This document shows positions 54,606-63,860 of a stretch of DNA of 64,000 nucleotides, one piece after another. The notes beneath the pieces were generated by a model, which ran no database searches, was not told the origin of the DNA, and saw only the letters and a list, made by a program, of their open reading frames with translations. Every line of letters starts with the position of its first letter. Within the stretch, counting starts at the first letter, position 1. Made by a program: the position numbers and the translations under genes. The DNA comes from Mycobacterium sp. 1164966.3 (GTDB taxonomy: Bacteria > Actinomycetota > Actinomycetes > Mycobacteriales > Mycobacteriaceae): contig NZ_LZSG01000067.1 in the NCBI RefSeq assembly GCF_001665395.1, positions 1 through 64,000 of the forward strand, given 5' to 3'.

Positions 54606-55916
54606 ATGAGCGACAACCAATTCGTCCGCCCGAAATCGCCGCTCGAACTCCTGGACACCGTGCCCGACTCGCTGCTGCGGCGGTTGAAGCAGTATTCGGG
54701 CCGACTGGCCACCGAGGCGGTCTCGGCCATGCAGGAGCGGCTGCCGTTCTTCGCCGAGCTGGAAGCGTCCCAGCGCGCCAGCGTGGCACTCGTGGTGCAG
54801 ACGGCCGTCGTCAACTTCGTCGAATGGATGCAGGACCCGCACAGCAACGTCAGCTACACCGCGCAGGCATTCGAGCTGGTTCCCCAGGACCTGACCCGAC
54901 GGATCGCATTGCGCCACAGCGTGGAGATGGTCCGCGTCACCATGGAGTTCTTCGAAGAGGTGGTGCCCATGCTGGCCCGCTCCGAAGAGCAGCTGACGGC
55001 GCTCACCGTGGGCATCTTGAAGTACAGCCGCGACCTGGCGTTCACCGCCGCCACGGCCTACGCCGACGCGGCCGAGGCGCGCGGCACTTGGGACAGCCGG
55101 ATGGAGGCCAGCGTCGTCGACGCGGTGGTACGCGGTGACACCGGCCCCGAGCTGCTGTCCCGCGCGGCCGCGTTGAACTGGGACACCACCTCGCCGGCGA
55201 CGGTGGTGGTGGGAACGCCCGCGCCCAGCCGCGGCGAACCCAACGCGGAACTCGACAGCGAGCGCGCCAGCCAGGATGTCCGCGATATCGCCGCCCGCCA
55301 CGGCCGGGCCGCACTCACCGACGTACACGGCACCTGGCTGGTGGCGATCGTCTCGGGCCACCTGTCGCCGACCGAGAAGTTTTTGGGCGACCTGCTGGAG
55401 GCGTTCTCGGACGGCCCAGTGGTCATCGGACCTACCGCGCCCATGCTGACCGCGGCCTACCACAGCGCGAGTGAGGCGATTTCCGGGATGAACGCGGTCG
55501 CCGGGTGGAGCGGCGCCCCGCGGCCGGTGCTGGCCAGAGAACTGTTGCCGGAACGGGCCCTGATGGGCGATGCGTCGGCGCTCGTGGCACTGCATACGGA
55601 CGTGATGCGGCCCCTGGCGGACGCCGGTCCGACGCTCACCGAGACCCTTAACGCTTATTTAGATTGTGGCGGCGCGATTGAGGCCTGCGCGCGCAAGTTG
55701 TTCGTTCATCCAAACACCGTGCGGTACCGGCTGAAGCGGATCACCGACTTCACGGGCCGCGACCCCACGCAGCCACGGGACGCGTACGTCCTGCGTGTGG
55801 CCGCGACGGTAGGCCAGCTGAACTATCCGGTACCTCAGTCCAGTGCCGGGAACAACGCCCTGACTCAGCTTCCCGCGCCGGTCAGAGGCGCTGTTGTCGG
55901 CGTGTCGGAACTATAG
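54606..55916 (+). CDS. mabR: PucR-type regulator MabR of the FAS-II operon
   Basis: A 436-residue regulator, homologue of Rv2242/MabR, which controls the fabD-acpM-kasA-kasB-accD6 operon in mycobacteria. The long N-terminal part is a helical sensing domain (AVSAMQERLPFFAELEASQ, VVNFVEWMQDPHSN). The C-terminus carries the PucR helix-turn-helix LNAYLDCGGAIEACARKLFV with HPNTVRYRLKRI at about 350-395. MabR is reported to respond to long acyl-CoAs. Its expected operator is at 55970. ATG 54606 agrees with family length. It is directly upstream of its target operon in the same direction. Confidence 0.93.
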   Translation: MSDNQFVRPKSPLELLDTVPDSLLRRLKQYSGRLATEAVSAMQERLPFFAELEASQRASVALVVQTAVVNFVEWMQDPHSNVSYTAQAFELVPQDLTRRIALRHSVEMVRVTMEFFEEVVPMLARSEEQLTALTVGILKYSRDLAFTAATAYADAAEARGTWDSRMEASVVDAVVRGDTGPELLSRAAALNWDTTSPATVVVGTPAPSRGEPNAELDSERASQDVRDIAARHGRAALTDVHGTWLVAIVSGHLSPTEKFLGDLLEAFSDGPVVIGPTAPMLTAAYHSASEAISGMNAVAGWSGAPRPVLARELLPERALMGDASALVALHTDVMRPLADAGPTLTETLNAYLDCGGAIEACARKLFVHPNTVRYRLKRITDFTGRDPTQPRDAYVLRVAATVGQLNYPVPQSSAGNNALTQLPAPVRGAVVGVSEL

Positions 55917-55969
55917 TGACTCAGATGACAGATCGCGGGACGATATCAAACGGGTAGCTTACGGAGCTG

Positions 55970-55990
55970 TTTTGTAGGGTGTACACAAAA
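55970..55990. promoter_or_regulatory. MabR operator before fabD
   Basis: TTTTGT at 55970-55975 and ACAAAA at 55985-55990 form a perfect 6-bp inverted repeat with a 9-base spacer. I recall TTTTGT-N9-ACAAAA as the site described for MabR upstream of the M. smegmatis fabD operon. It lies 66 bases before the fabD start, and a TAAGAT box follows at 55994-55999, so a bound regulator would touch the promoter. Confidence 0.85.
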
Positions 55991-56056
55991 ACCTAAGATA
56001 AGGTTCATAATCTGTTACACCCGCTAAAACCGTTTCCACAGTGTTCTCTTAGACAC

Positions 56057-56974
56057 GTGATTGCGTTTCTTGCTCCCGGACAAGGTTCCCAGACCGAGGG
56101 GATGCTGTCGCCGTGGCTGGAACTGCCTGGCGCAGCAGACCGGATTGCATCGTGGTCGAACGCCAGTGGCCTGGACCTCGAGCGGCTGGGTACCACCGCG
56201 TCGATGGAGGAGATCACCGACACCGCGGTCGCCCAGCCCCTGATCGTCGCGGCCACCCTGCTGGCTTACCAGGAGCTGACTCGGCGCGAACTGCTGGCCG
56301 ACAAAGAAGTTATTGTCGCCGGCCACTCCGTCGGGGAGATCGCCGCCTATGCGATCGCCGGAGTCATGGCCCCCGACGACGCCGTCGCGCTGGCCGCCAG
56401 CCGCGGTGCCGAGATGGCAAAAGCCTGCGCGCTCGAGCCGACCGGCATGTCGGCGGTGCTCGGCGGCGACGAGGCCGACGTGCTGGGCCGGCTTGAGCAG
56501 CTCGACCTGGTGCCTGCCAACCGCAACGCCGCCGGCCAGATCGTCGCGGCCGGCGCGCTGACCGCGCTGGAGAAGCTTGCCGAAGACCCGCCGGCCAAGG
56601 CGCGGGTGCGCGCATTGGGCGTGGCCGGAGCGTTCCACACGAGGTTCATGGCTCCCGCGCTAGACGGCTTTGCCGCCGCGGCGGCCGGCATCGCGACCGC
56701 CGAGCCCACCGCGACGCTGTTGTCCAACCACGACGGCAACCCGGTAGCCTCGGCCGCAGCCGCGATGGACACACTCGTCGCTCAGCTCACCAAGCCGGTG
56801 CGCTGGGACCTGTGCATGGCCACCTTGCGTGAACACCCCGACTATCAAGTCACGGCGATCGTGGAGTTCCCGCCCGCGGGAACCCTCAGCGGTATCGCCA
56901 AACGAGAACTTCGGGGAGTGCCGGCGCGTGCCGTCAAATCACCCGCAGACCTGGACGAGCTGGCCAACCTCTAA
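56057..56974 (+). CDS. fabD: Malonyl-CoA:ACP transacylase FabD
   Basis: A 305-residue acyltransferase that moves malonyl from CoA to AcpM for FAS-II elongation. The oxyanion block FLAPGQGSQTEGML is at the N-terminus, the nucleophile Ser in VAGHSVGEIAAYAIAG near residue 94, and the catalytic His in AGAFHTRFMAPAL near 197. GTG 56057 fits the family start. It is the first gene of the MabR-controlled operon, 83 bases before acpM. No odd features are seen. Confidence 0.95.
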   Translation: MIAFLAPGQGSQTEGMLSPWLELPGAADRIASWSNASGLDLERLGTTASMEEITDTAVAQPLIVAATLLAYQELTRRELLADKEVIVAGHSVGEIAAYAIAGVMAPDDAVALAASRGAEMAKACALEPTGMSAVLGGDEADVLGRLEQLDLVPANRNAAGQIVAAGALTALEKLAEDPPAKARVRALGVAGAFHTRFMAPALDGFAAAAAGIATAEPTATLLSNHDGNPVASAAAAMDTLVAQLTKPVRWDLCMATLREHPDYQVTAIVEFPPAGTLSGIAKRELRGVPARAVKSPADLDELANL

Positions 56975-57051
56975 CGCCGGCTTGGCCTCGGCGAGACCAG
57001 TACAAAGCAAGTCAATTCCATTTGCACACAACAACGAAGGGAAGCAAGAAC

Positions 57052-57399
57052 GTGGCCGTAACTCAGGAAGAAATCATCGCCGGTATTGCCGAGATCATCG
57101 AAGAGGTAACCGGTATCGAGCCGTCCGAGATCACCCCGGAGAAGTCGTTCGTCGACGACCTGGACATCGACTCGCTGTCGATGGTCGAGATCGCGGTGCA
57201 GACCGAGGACAAGTACGGCGTGAAGATCCCCGACGAGGACCTCGCTGGTCTGCGTACCGTCGGTGACGTCGTCGCCTACATCCAGAAGCTCGAGGAAGAG
57301 AACCCCGAGGCCGCCGAGGCGCTGCGGGCCAAGCTCGAGACCGAGAACCCCGACGCCGTTGCCAACGTCAAGGCGAGGCTGGAAGCGGAAAGCAAGTGA
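57052..57399 (+). CDS. acpM: Meromycolate acyl carrier protein AcpM
   Basis: A 115-residue acyl carrier protein, the same length as M. tuberculosis AcpM. The phosphopantetheine Ser is in VDDLDIDSLSMVEIAVQ near residue 41. The acidic C-terminal extension (LRAKLETENPDAVANVKARL) is the mycobacterial mark compared with the shorter ACP of other bacteria. GTG 57052 follows GAAGGGAAG. The end overlaps the kasA start as GTGA. It carries the growing meromycolate chain between FabD, KasA/KasB and the other FAS-II enzymes. Confidence 0.97.
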   Translation: MAVTQEEIIAGIAEIIEEVTGIEPSEITPEKSFVDDLDIDSLSMVEIAVQTEDKYGVKIPDEDLAGLRTVGDVVAYIQKLEEENPEAAEALRAKLETENPDAVANVKARLEAESK

Positions 57400-58646
57400 C
57401 CAAGCCTTCCACTGCTAATGGCGGTTACCCCAGCGTTGTGGTGACCGCCGTCACAGCGACGACGTCGATCTCGCCGGACATCGAGAGCACGTGGAAGGGT
57501 CTGTTGGCTGGCGAGAGCGGCATCCACGTACTCGAGGACGAGTTCGTCACCAAATGGGACCTGCCCGTCAAGATAGGTGGCCACCTCAAGGAGCCGGTCG
57601 ACAACCACATGGGCCGGCTGGACCTGCGACGCATGTCGTACGTCCAGCGGATGAGCAAGCTGCTCAGCGGCCAGTTGTGGGAGTCGGCGGGCAGCCCCGA
57701 GGTCGATCCCGACCGGTTCACCGTCGTGGTGGGCACCGGTCTGGGTGGCGCCGAGCGAATCGTGGAGAGCTACGACCTGATGAACGAGGGCGGGCCCCGC
57801 AAGGTGTCCCCGCTCGCCGTTCAGATGATCATGCCCAACGGCGCCGCGGCGACCGTCGGGCTCCAACTGGGGGCGCGGGCCGGGGTGATCACCCCGGTGT
57901 CGGCCTGTTCGTCTGGCTCGGAGGCCATTGCCCACGCATGGCGTCAGATCGTCATGGGTGACGCGGACATCGCCGTCTGCGGCGGCGTCGAGGGACCCAT
58001 CGAGGCGCTGCCCATCGCGGCGTTCTCCATGATGCGGGCCATGTCGACCCGCAACGACGAGCCCGAGCGGGCGTCGCGCCCGTTCGACAAAGACCGCGAC
58101 GGCTTCGTGTTCGGCGAGGCCGGTGCGCTCATGCTCATCGAGACCGAGGAGCACGCCAAGGCCCGCGGCGCCACGCCGTTGGCAAGGCTGATGGGCGCCG
58201 GTATCACCTCGGACGCCTTCCACATGGTGGCGCCCGCGGCGGACGGTGTGCGGGCCGGCCGGGCCATGACGCGTTCGATGGAGTTGGCGGGTTTGTCCCC
58301 CAAGGACATCGACCACGTCAACGCCCACGGAACTGCCACTCCGATCGGTGATTCCGCCGAGGCCAACGCGATCCGGGTCGCCGGTTGCGAACACGCCGCG
58401 GTATATGCGCCGAAGTCGGCGCTCGGTCACTCGATCGGCGCGGTCGGCGCGCTCGAATCTGCACTCACGGTGTTGACCCTTCGGGACGGCGTCATTCCAC
58501 CGACTCTCAACTACCAAACCCCGGATCCCGAGATCAATCTGGATGTTGTCGCGGGCGAACCGCGCTACGGCGAGTACCGCTACGCGATCAACAACTCCTT
58601 CGGGTTCGGCGGCCACAACGTGGCGCTCGCGTTCGGGCGTTACTAG
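57396..58646 (+). CDS. kasA: Beta-ketoacyl-ACP synthase KasA
   Basis: A 416-residue condensing enzyme that elongates AcpM-bound chains at the early stage of mycolate synthesis. The triad is complete: Cys in PVSACSSGSEAIAHAW near residue 171, His in HVNAHGTATPIGD near 311 and His in SALGHSIGAVGALES near 345. KasA is essential and the target of thiolactomycin in M. tuberculosis. The GTG start overlaps the acpM stop. The kasB gene 89 bases downstream is clearly a duplicate of this gene. Confidence 0.97.
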   Translation: MTKPSTANGGYPSVVVTAVTATTSISPDIESTWKGLLAGESGIHVLEDEFVTKWDLPVKIGGHLKEPVDNHMGRLDLRRMSYVQRMSKLLSGQLWESAGSPEVDPDRFTVVVGTGLGGAERIVESYDLMNEGGPRKVSPLAVQMIMPNGAAATVGLQLGARAGVITPVSACSSGSEAIAHAWRQIVMGDADIAVCGGVEGPIEALPIAAFSMMRAMSTRNDEPERASRPFDKDRDGFVFGEAGALMLIETEEHAKARGATPLARLMGAGITSDAFHMVAPAADGVRAGRAMTRSMELAGLSPKDIDHVNAHGTATPIGDSAEANAIRVAGCEHAAVYAPKSALGHSIGAVGALESALTVLTLRDGVIPPTLNYQTPDPEINLDVVAGEPRYGEYRYAINNSFGFGGHNVALAFGRY

Positions 58647-58735
58647 GCCGGACAGGCACGGCGTCCGGAGACGATGCGGGCTGCAAGCGGCCCGAGGAGG
58701 AGCCGGACAACACGGAAGGAACATTCGCTAGACCA

Positions 58736-59989
58736 ATGGCCAAGTTGAGTACGGGAAACGGCTTTCCCGACGTTGTCGTCACGGGCATCGCCATGACGAC
58801 CGCCGTGGCAACCGACGCGGAGAACACCTGGAAGCAGTTGCTCGACGGACAGAGTGGGATCCGCACGCTTGAGGACCCGTTTGTCGAGGAGTTTGACCTC
58901 CCGGTCCGGATCGGCGGGCACCTGCTCGAGGAGTTCGACAGCACCCTGACGCGCATTGAGCTGCGTCGGTTGTCGTACCTGCAGCGGATGTCCACCGTGC
59001 TGGGCCGGCGAGTCTGGGAGAACGCCGGGTCGCCCGAGGTCGACACCACTCGTCTGATGGTGTGCATCGGCACCGGAATGGGCTCCACCGAGGAGCTCAT
59101 CTGGGGTTACGACGAGCTGCGCGAGCGCGGCACAAAGGCTTTCAACCCGTTGGGAGTGCAGAAGTACATGCCCAACGGCGCGGCCGCGGCGGTCGGGCTG
59201 GAGCGGCATGCCAAGGCCGGGGTGAGCGCTCCGGTGTCGGCGTGTGCGTCGGGCGCCGAAGGCATCGCCCAGGCCTGGCGGCACATCGTGCTCGGCGAGG
59301 CCGACATCGCGATCTGCGGTGGCGTGGAGACGAAGATCGAAGCTGTACCGATCGCGGCGTTCGCGGCCATGCGCATCGTGTTGTCGACCAACAACGAAGA
59401 CCCGGCCGGCGCCTGTCGCCCGTTCGACAAGGACCGCACCGGCTTCGTGTTCGGCGAGGCCGGCGCGCTGATGGTGATCGAGACCGAGGAGCACGCCAAG
59501 GCCCGCGGCGCCAACATCCTGGGCCGGGTCATGGGGGCCAGCATCACTTCTGACGGCTTCCACATGGTGGCTCCGGACCCCAACGGCGAGCGCGCCGGGC
59601 ATGCGATCAAGCGGGCGGTCGAGCTCGCCGGGCTGACCCCCAGCGACATCGACCACGTCAACGCGCACGCCACCGGCACGCAGGTCGGCGACCTCGCCGA
59701 GGGCAAGGCCATCAACAACGCCCTCGGCAGCCACAAGCCGGCGGTGTACGCTCCCAAATCTGCTCTCGGCCACTCGGTGGGTGCGGTCGGTGCAGTGGAG
59801 TCAATCCTGACCGTGCTCGCGTTGCGGGACCAGGTGGTCCCGCCGACACTGAATCTGGAAAATCTCGATCCCGAGATCGACCTGGATGTGGTGGCGGGCA
59901 AGCCGCGGCCGGGTGATTACCGGTATGCGGTCAACAACTCGTTCGGATTCGGCGGGCACAACGTGGCGATCGCTTTCGGGCGCTACTAG
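58736..59989 (+). CDS. kasB: Beta-ketoacyl-ACP synthase KasB
   Basis: A 417-residue paralogue of KasA needed for full-length mycolates and acid-fastness in M. tuberculosis. The catalytic Cys is in PVSACASGAEGIAQAW, and the two His in HVNAHATGTQVGD and SALGHSVGAVGAVES. The N-terminal STGNGFPDVVVTGIAMTT parallels KasA. ATG 58736 is preferred; the same frame is open upstream across the end of kasA, but that part translates kasA out of frame. GGAAGGA sits about 15 bases upstream, farther than usual. Confidence 0.95.
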   Translation: MAKLSTGNGFPDVVVTGIAMTTAVATDAENTWKQLLDGQSGIRTLEDPFVEEFDLPVRIGGHLLEEFDSTLTRIELRRLSYLQRMSTVLGRRVWENAGSPEVDTTRLMVCIGTGMGSTEELIWGYDELRERGTKAFNPLGVQKYMPNGAAAAVGLERHAKAGVSAPVSACASGAEGIAQAWRHIVLGEADIAICGGVETKIEAVPIAAFAAMRIVLSTNNEDPAGACRPFDKDRTGFVFGEAGALMVIETEEHAKARGANILGRVMGASITSDGFHMVAPDPNGERAGHAIKRAVELAGLTPSDIDHVNAHATGTQVGDLAEGKAINNALGSHKPAVYAPKSALGHSVGAVGAVESILTVLALRDQVVPPTLNLENLDPEIDLDVVAGKPRPGDYRYAVNNSFGFGGHNVAIAFGRY

Positions 59990-60074
59990 ACGACGCCTTT
60001 TAGACGGCGCTTTTTAGAAAATGCCAAGGACCATCGGCTAAACCTGAGCACCACCCGGAACTAGGAGACCTGCG

Positions 60075-61496
60075 ATGACAATCATGGCCCCCGAGGCGGT
60101 TGGCGAGTCGCTCGACCCCCGCGATCCGTTGTTGCGTCTGAGCAATTTCTTCGACGACGGCAGCGTGCAACTACTGCACGAGCGTGACCGCTCCGGTGTG
60201 CTCTCCGCGGCCGGCACCGTGAACGGCGTCCGCACCATCGCGTTCTGCACCGACGGGACCGTGATGGGCGGGGCCATGGGTGTCGAGGGCTGTGCGCACA
60301 TCGTCAACGCCTACGACACCGCCATTGAGGAGCAGAGCCCGATCGTGGGCATCTGGCACTCCGGTGGGGCCCGCCTCGCCGAAGGCGTGCGGGCGCTGCA
60401 CGCTGTCGGGCAGGTTTTCGAGGCCATGATCCGCGCATCGGGCTACGTCCCGCAGATCTCGGTGGTCGTCGGCTTCGCCGCCGGCGGCGCCGCCTACGGA
60501 CCGGCGCTGACCGACGTCGTCATCATGGCGCCGGAAAGCCGGGTCTTCGTCACCGGGCCGGACGTGGTGCGCAGCGTCACCGGCGAGGACGTCGACATGG
60601 CGTCGCTGGGTGGTCCGGAGACTCACCACAAGAAGTCCGGGGTCTGCCACATCGTGGCCGACGACGAGCTCGACGCCTACGAGCGTGGCCGTCGTCTGGT
60701 CGGATTGTTCTGCCAGCAAGGGCATTTCGACCGCGGCAAGGCCGAAGCCGGTGACACCGACATCCACGCCCTGCTGCCCGAGTCGGCTCGGCGCGCCTAC
60801 GACGTGCGTCCCATCGTCACCGCGATCCTGGACGAAGAAACGCCTTTCGACGAGTTCCAGGCCAACTGGGCGCCGTCGATGGTGGTCGGGCTGGGCCGGC
60901 TGTCCGGTCGCACGGTCGGCGTTCTGGCGAACAACCCGCTGCGCCTGGGCGGCTGCCTGAACTCCGAAAGTGCCGAGAAGGCAGCACGTTTCGTGCGGCT
61001 GTGCGACGCGTTCGGTATTCCGTTGGTCGTGGTCGTCGACGTGCCGGGCTACCTGCCGGGTGTCGACCAGGAGTGGGGTGGCGTGGTGCGCCGCGGCGCC
61101 AAGCTGCTGCACGCGTTCGGCGAGTGCACCGTTCCGCGTGTCACGCTGGTCACCCGAAAGACCTACGGCGGGGCCTACATTGCGATGAACTCCCGCTCGT
61201 TGAACGCCACCAAGGTGTTTGCGTGGCCGGACGCCGAAGTCGCGGTGATGGGCGCCAAGGCGGCGGTGGGCATCCTGCACAAGAAGAAGCTCGCTGCCGC
61301 ACCCGACGACGAGCGCGAAGCGCTGCACGACCAGCTGGCTGCCGAGCACGAGCGGATCGCCGGCGGCGTGGACAGCGCCATCGACATCGGTGTGGTCGAC
61401 GAGAAGATCGATCCCGCGCACACTCGCAGCAAGCTCACCGAAGCGCTGGCCCAGGCGCCGGCTCGCCGCGGTCGCCACAAGAACATCCCGCTTTAA
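60075..61496 (+). CDS. accD6: Acetyl/propionyl-CoA carboxylase carboxyltransferase AccD6
   Basis: A 473-residue carboxyltransferase that makes malonyl-CoA with biotin subunit AccA3 for FAS-I and FAS-II. Crotonase-fold blocks include IWHSGGARLAEGVRALHAVG, VVGFAAGGAAYGPALTD and VIMAPESRVFVTGP in the N-lobe, and VDVPGYLPGVDQEWGGVVR, RKTYGGAYIAMNSRSL and WPDAEVAVMGAKAAVGILH in the C-lobe. The conserved Gly-Gly oxyanion segments are intact. AGGAG is 8 bases before ATG 60075. It ends the operon, followed by a strong terminator. Confidence 0.95.
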   Translation: MTIMAPEAVGESLDPRDPLLRLSNFFDDGSVQLLHERDRSGVLSAAGTVNGVRTIAFCTDGTVMGGAMGVEGCAHIVNAYDTAIEEQSPIVGIWHSGGARLAEGVRALHAVGQVFEAMIRASGYVPQISVVVGFAAGGAAYGPALTDVVIMAPESRVFVTGPDVVRSVTGEDVDMASLGGPETHHKKSGVCHIVADDELDAYERGRRLVGLFCQQGHFDRGKAEAGDTDIHALLPESARRAYDVRPIVTAILDEETPFDEFQANWAPSMVVGLGRLSGRTVGVLANNPLRLGGCLNSESAEKAARFVRLCDAFGIPLVVVVDVPGYLPGVDQEWGGVVRRGAKLLHAFGECTVPRVTLVTRKTYGGAYIAMNSRSLNATKVFAWPDAEVAVMGAKAAVGILHKKKLAAAPDDEREALHDQLAAEHERIAGGVDSAIDIGVVDEKIDPAHTRSKLTEALAQAPARRGRHKNIPL

Positions 61497-61535
61497 TAGC
61501 GCGAGCTGGGCCCACGCGCGCCAGCTGGGGAACGC

Positions 61536-61571
61536 AAAATCCCCCGACACGCGGTGCGTGCGGGGGATTTT
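61536..61571. terminator. Bidirectional rho-independent terminator
   Basis: AAAATCCCCCG at 61536-61546 pairs perfectly with CGGGGGATTTT at 61561-61571; after one bulged base, CACGC pairs with GCGTG around a 3-base loop. A-runs and T-runs flank both sides, so it can stop transcription from accD6 (plus strand) and from the FAD monooxygenase gene (minus strand), whose stop is at 61580. Confidence 0.92.
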
Positions 61572-61579
61572 GAGTCTGC

Positions 61580-63151
61580 TCACCCGCGGCACAGGATCGT
61601 CGAAAGCGCTTGGCGTAGCTGGCTTTCTGGATCCGAGGGCAATAGCTCGGCCCGCCAGCCGACGAAATTGTCGGGGCGCACCAACAGCGCACCTTCGGGC
61701 GCGAGTCCGGTGACATGGGCCCATTCGTCGCTCTGGATGCAATGCGTTGTGATCGGAACGCCGAGGGCGGACGACACCGAGGATGCAGCCGCGCGCCAGC
61801 GATCGTCGCCGGTGAAGACGGTGAACCCGGTACCGAGCAGGTCTATCGTCGACACCCGCTCGCCGCGATGCTGCACCCACACATGCGGCACCCGGGTGCC
61901 GGGCTGTCCGCGCAACTTGTCCACCAGCGCTCCGGCGTCCGCCTCACCGTCGACAATTGCGGCCGACCGGTATCGGTAGCCGATCAGCAGCGCGAACATC
62001 GGCGCTTCCTCGTCCGCAGGCAGCCCCGGCCCCTGGTCTTTGAGCCGCAGAAATGCCAACGCCGGCCCGATCAGGGACTGACGCGCATTGAAGCGCCCAA
62101 CCGGGTGTCGCTCGGCGTGATAGGTAGCGAGCAGCGGAGGCTCGGCGTTTCCTTGCAATACCGTGGCCAGCTTCCAGGCCAGGTTGTGCGCGCTCTGGAT
62201 GGCCGTGTTGGCGCCGCCACCCTTGAACGGCGGCATGGTGTGCGCTGAGTCGCCGACGAGAAAGACTCGGCCGCTTCGGAATTGGTCGGCCACCCGCTCG
62301 TACGGCTGCCATGGCGCCACATCGATGATTTCCACCTCGATCGGCTCACCAACGGCTTTGACGAGCAGCTCGCGGCAATGCTGCGGCGTGAACTGAGCGG
62401 CGGTCTCACCGTTGTCGGGAAAGTAGGTGGTGATGAACATGCCCAGGTCGTCGCGCACCGGCAGAAATATCCCGTTCACATCCGCGTTGTCAACTTGCAC
62501 GGCATCGCCATCGCCGAGCTGGGGGACGAACTTTCGCCACGGCGCCCGGAAATAAATGAAGACGACATAGATCGGCAGGGCTCCGTAGCCGGAGGTCGTC
62601 ACGCCGAGTGCATCCCGGATCGGACTGTGCACGCCATCGGCGGCCACCAGATAGTCGGCGCGCACGGTTTCCGAACCACCCGAATCCCGGTCGCGCAACA
62701 CGGCATTCACGCCGGTGTCGTCTTGTTCGAAGGAGCACAACTCGGTGTGATAGCGCGCCTCGTTGCCGGACCGTCGGACGTGGCCGAGCAGGATCGGTTC
62801 CAACGCGCTCTGTGGGCAATACTGTCCGGCGGGCTCAGGACTCAGTCCATCGAACGGCGAGAAAATGGCGTTGGCGTCGAACGCCTGCTTCTGCTCGGTG
62901 GCGGCCAGCGTGGGCTTGCTCACCATGTCCGAAACTCCGTCCGCGATCGCGTGGACCTCGTCGGCGAGGCCCAGACCGCGCAGGATCTCCAAACTGCGGA
63001 AGCTCAGGTTGCGTGCCTTCGGATAGATGAACACCTCGCCGCGCTTCTCCACCAAGAGCGAGTGGATGCCATGTCTGGCAAGCAGCGCCGACATGGTCAG
63101 GCCACCGGCGCCGGCGCCGACGATGAGCACGGGGACGTGGTTGGCATTCAT
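61580..63151 (-). CDS. FAD-dependent aromatic-ring-type monooxygenase
   Basis: A 523-residue group A flavoprotein hydroxylase like those acting on phenols or polyketides. The FAD motif is LIVGAGAGGLTMSALLARHG, the DG motif YLVAADGVHSPIRDAL near 175, and the GD motif VFLVGDSAHTMPPFKGGG near 295. The last 150 residues form the thioredoxin-like domain of this class (LVRPDNFVGWRAELL at the end). ATG 63151 is preferred over ATG 63157 because GGGGAG then lies 6 bases upstream. The perfect repeat at 63170 and the TetR gene just upstream suggest ligand-induced expression. Substrate unknown. Confidence 0.86.
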   Translation of the reverse strand: MNANHVPVLIVGAGAGGLTMSALLARHGIHSLLVEKRGEVFIYPKARNLSFRSLEILRGLGLADEVHAIADGVSDMVSKPTLAATEQKQAFDANAIFSPFDGLSPEPAGQYCPQSALEPILLGHVRRSGNEARYHTELCSFEQDDTGVNAVLRDRDSGGSETVRADYLVAADGVHSPIRDALGVTTSGYGALPIYVVFIYFRAPWRKFVPQLGDGDAVQVDNADVNGIFLPVRDDLGMFITTYFPDNGETAAQFTPQHCRELLVKAVGEPIEVEIIDVAPWQPYERVADQFRSGRVFLVGDSAHTMPPFKGGGANTAIQSAHNLAWKLATVLQGNAEPPLLATYHAERHPVGRFNARQSLIGPALAFLRLKDQGPGLPADEEAPMFALLIGYRYRSAAIVDGEADAGALVDKLRGQPGTRVPHVWVQHRGERVSTIDLLGTGFTVFTGDDRWRAAASSVSSALGVPITTHCIQSDEWAHVTGLAPEGALLVRPDNFVGWRAELLPSDPESQLRQALSTILCRG

Positions 63152-63169
63152 CGTCATCTCCCCATCTGT

Positions 63170-63189
63170 ACGGAACGAATCAGTTCCGT
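63170..63189. promoter_or_regulatory. Operator-like palindrome before FAD monooxygenase
   Basis: ACGGAAC-GAATCA-GTTCCGT is a perfect 7-bp inverted repeat 18 bases upstream of the monooxygenase start. A related element, ACGG-TT-CCGT, lies at 63889-63898 just upstream of the TetR gene. The shared ACGGAAC/GTTCCGT half-sites suggest that this TetR protein binds both places. Confidence 0.6.
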
Positions 63190-63230
63190 TTCAGCCCATG
63201 CTGGCACTCCGGCAGGGAACACGCAAACTG

Positions 63231-63860
63231 CTACGGGGCCGATCCGCCGGCTAGCGGCAACAACACGTCTTCGAGTACGCGGCGGACATAGACCCGATCG
63301 ACAGGTCGACCGGTCAGCAGCCGCAGCACGTTGAGGCCCAAGGCGACGTCCGGCATCAGGCTCAGATCGCGACCGGACGGGATTTCCCCGCGCGCCACCG
63401 CTTGGTCGAGCACACCTCGCACGATGTTGCGTGGCCTGGACAGCACGAGATCATCCAGGGCAGCGGCCAGGACGGGATTGTGCATTGCGGCCGTCGCCAC
63501 TCCGACAACCACCTGCATCGTGCCGTAAGCAGTGTCATCGATGTCCGGGACTGCGGCGACCAGTGCCTCGATGTCACCGCGCAGGCTGCCGGTGTTGGGC
63601 AGCTCGACGGGTCCGAGCTGCCGGCGCCAGTGGGCGATCGCGTCGGCCACCACCACCGCCTTCGACGGCCAGCGACGATAGATTGCGGCCTTGCCGACAC
63701 CCGCGCGCGACGCGATGTCGTCCATGCTCAGCCGGTCGTACCCCAGTTCGGCAACACCGACCAACGCCGCGTCGAGGATGGTTCCGTCCAGGGACCGGTC
63801 CAGCCGTCGCGGACTTCGTGCGCGCGCTACGCGATCATTTCCGGCGCTCCCATCGGCCAT
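63231..63860 (-). CDS. TetR-family repressor of the adjacent monooxygenase
   Basis: A 209-residue TetR regulator: DGTILDAALVGVAELGYDRL and SMDDIASRAGVGKAAIYRRW form the DNA-binding helices, and WPSKAVVVADAIAHW begins the ligand domain. The C-terminal domain (LALGLN-type PDVALGLNVLRLLTGRPVD) is like the TetR_C 16 group. ATG 63860 is selected because GAGG lies 8-11 bases upstream and the basic N-terminus then leads directly into the HTH; an extension to 63980 is open but unlikely. It is 79 bases upstream of the monooxygenase on the same strand, with similar half-sites before both genes. Confidence 0.85.
   Translation of the reverse strand: MADGSAGNDRVARARSPRRLDRSLDGTILDAALVGVAELGYDRLSMDDIASRAGVGKAAIYRRWPSKAVVVADAIAHWRRQLGPVELPNTGSLRGDIEALVAAVPDIDDTAYGTMQVVVGVATAAMHNPVLAAALDDLVLSRPRNIVRGVLDQAVARGEIPSGRDLSLMPDVALGLNVLRLLTGRPVDRVYVRRVLEDVLLPLAGGSAP

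Noticed and set aside
60171..61880. 569-codon minus-strand open frame across accD6
   Set aside because: It crosses the terminator and antisense of accD6; no recognisable domain.
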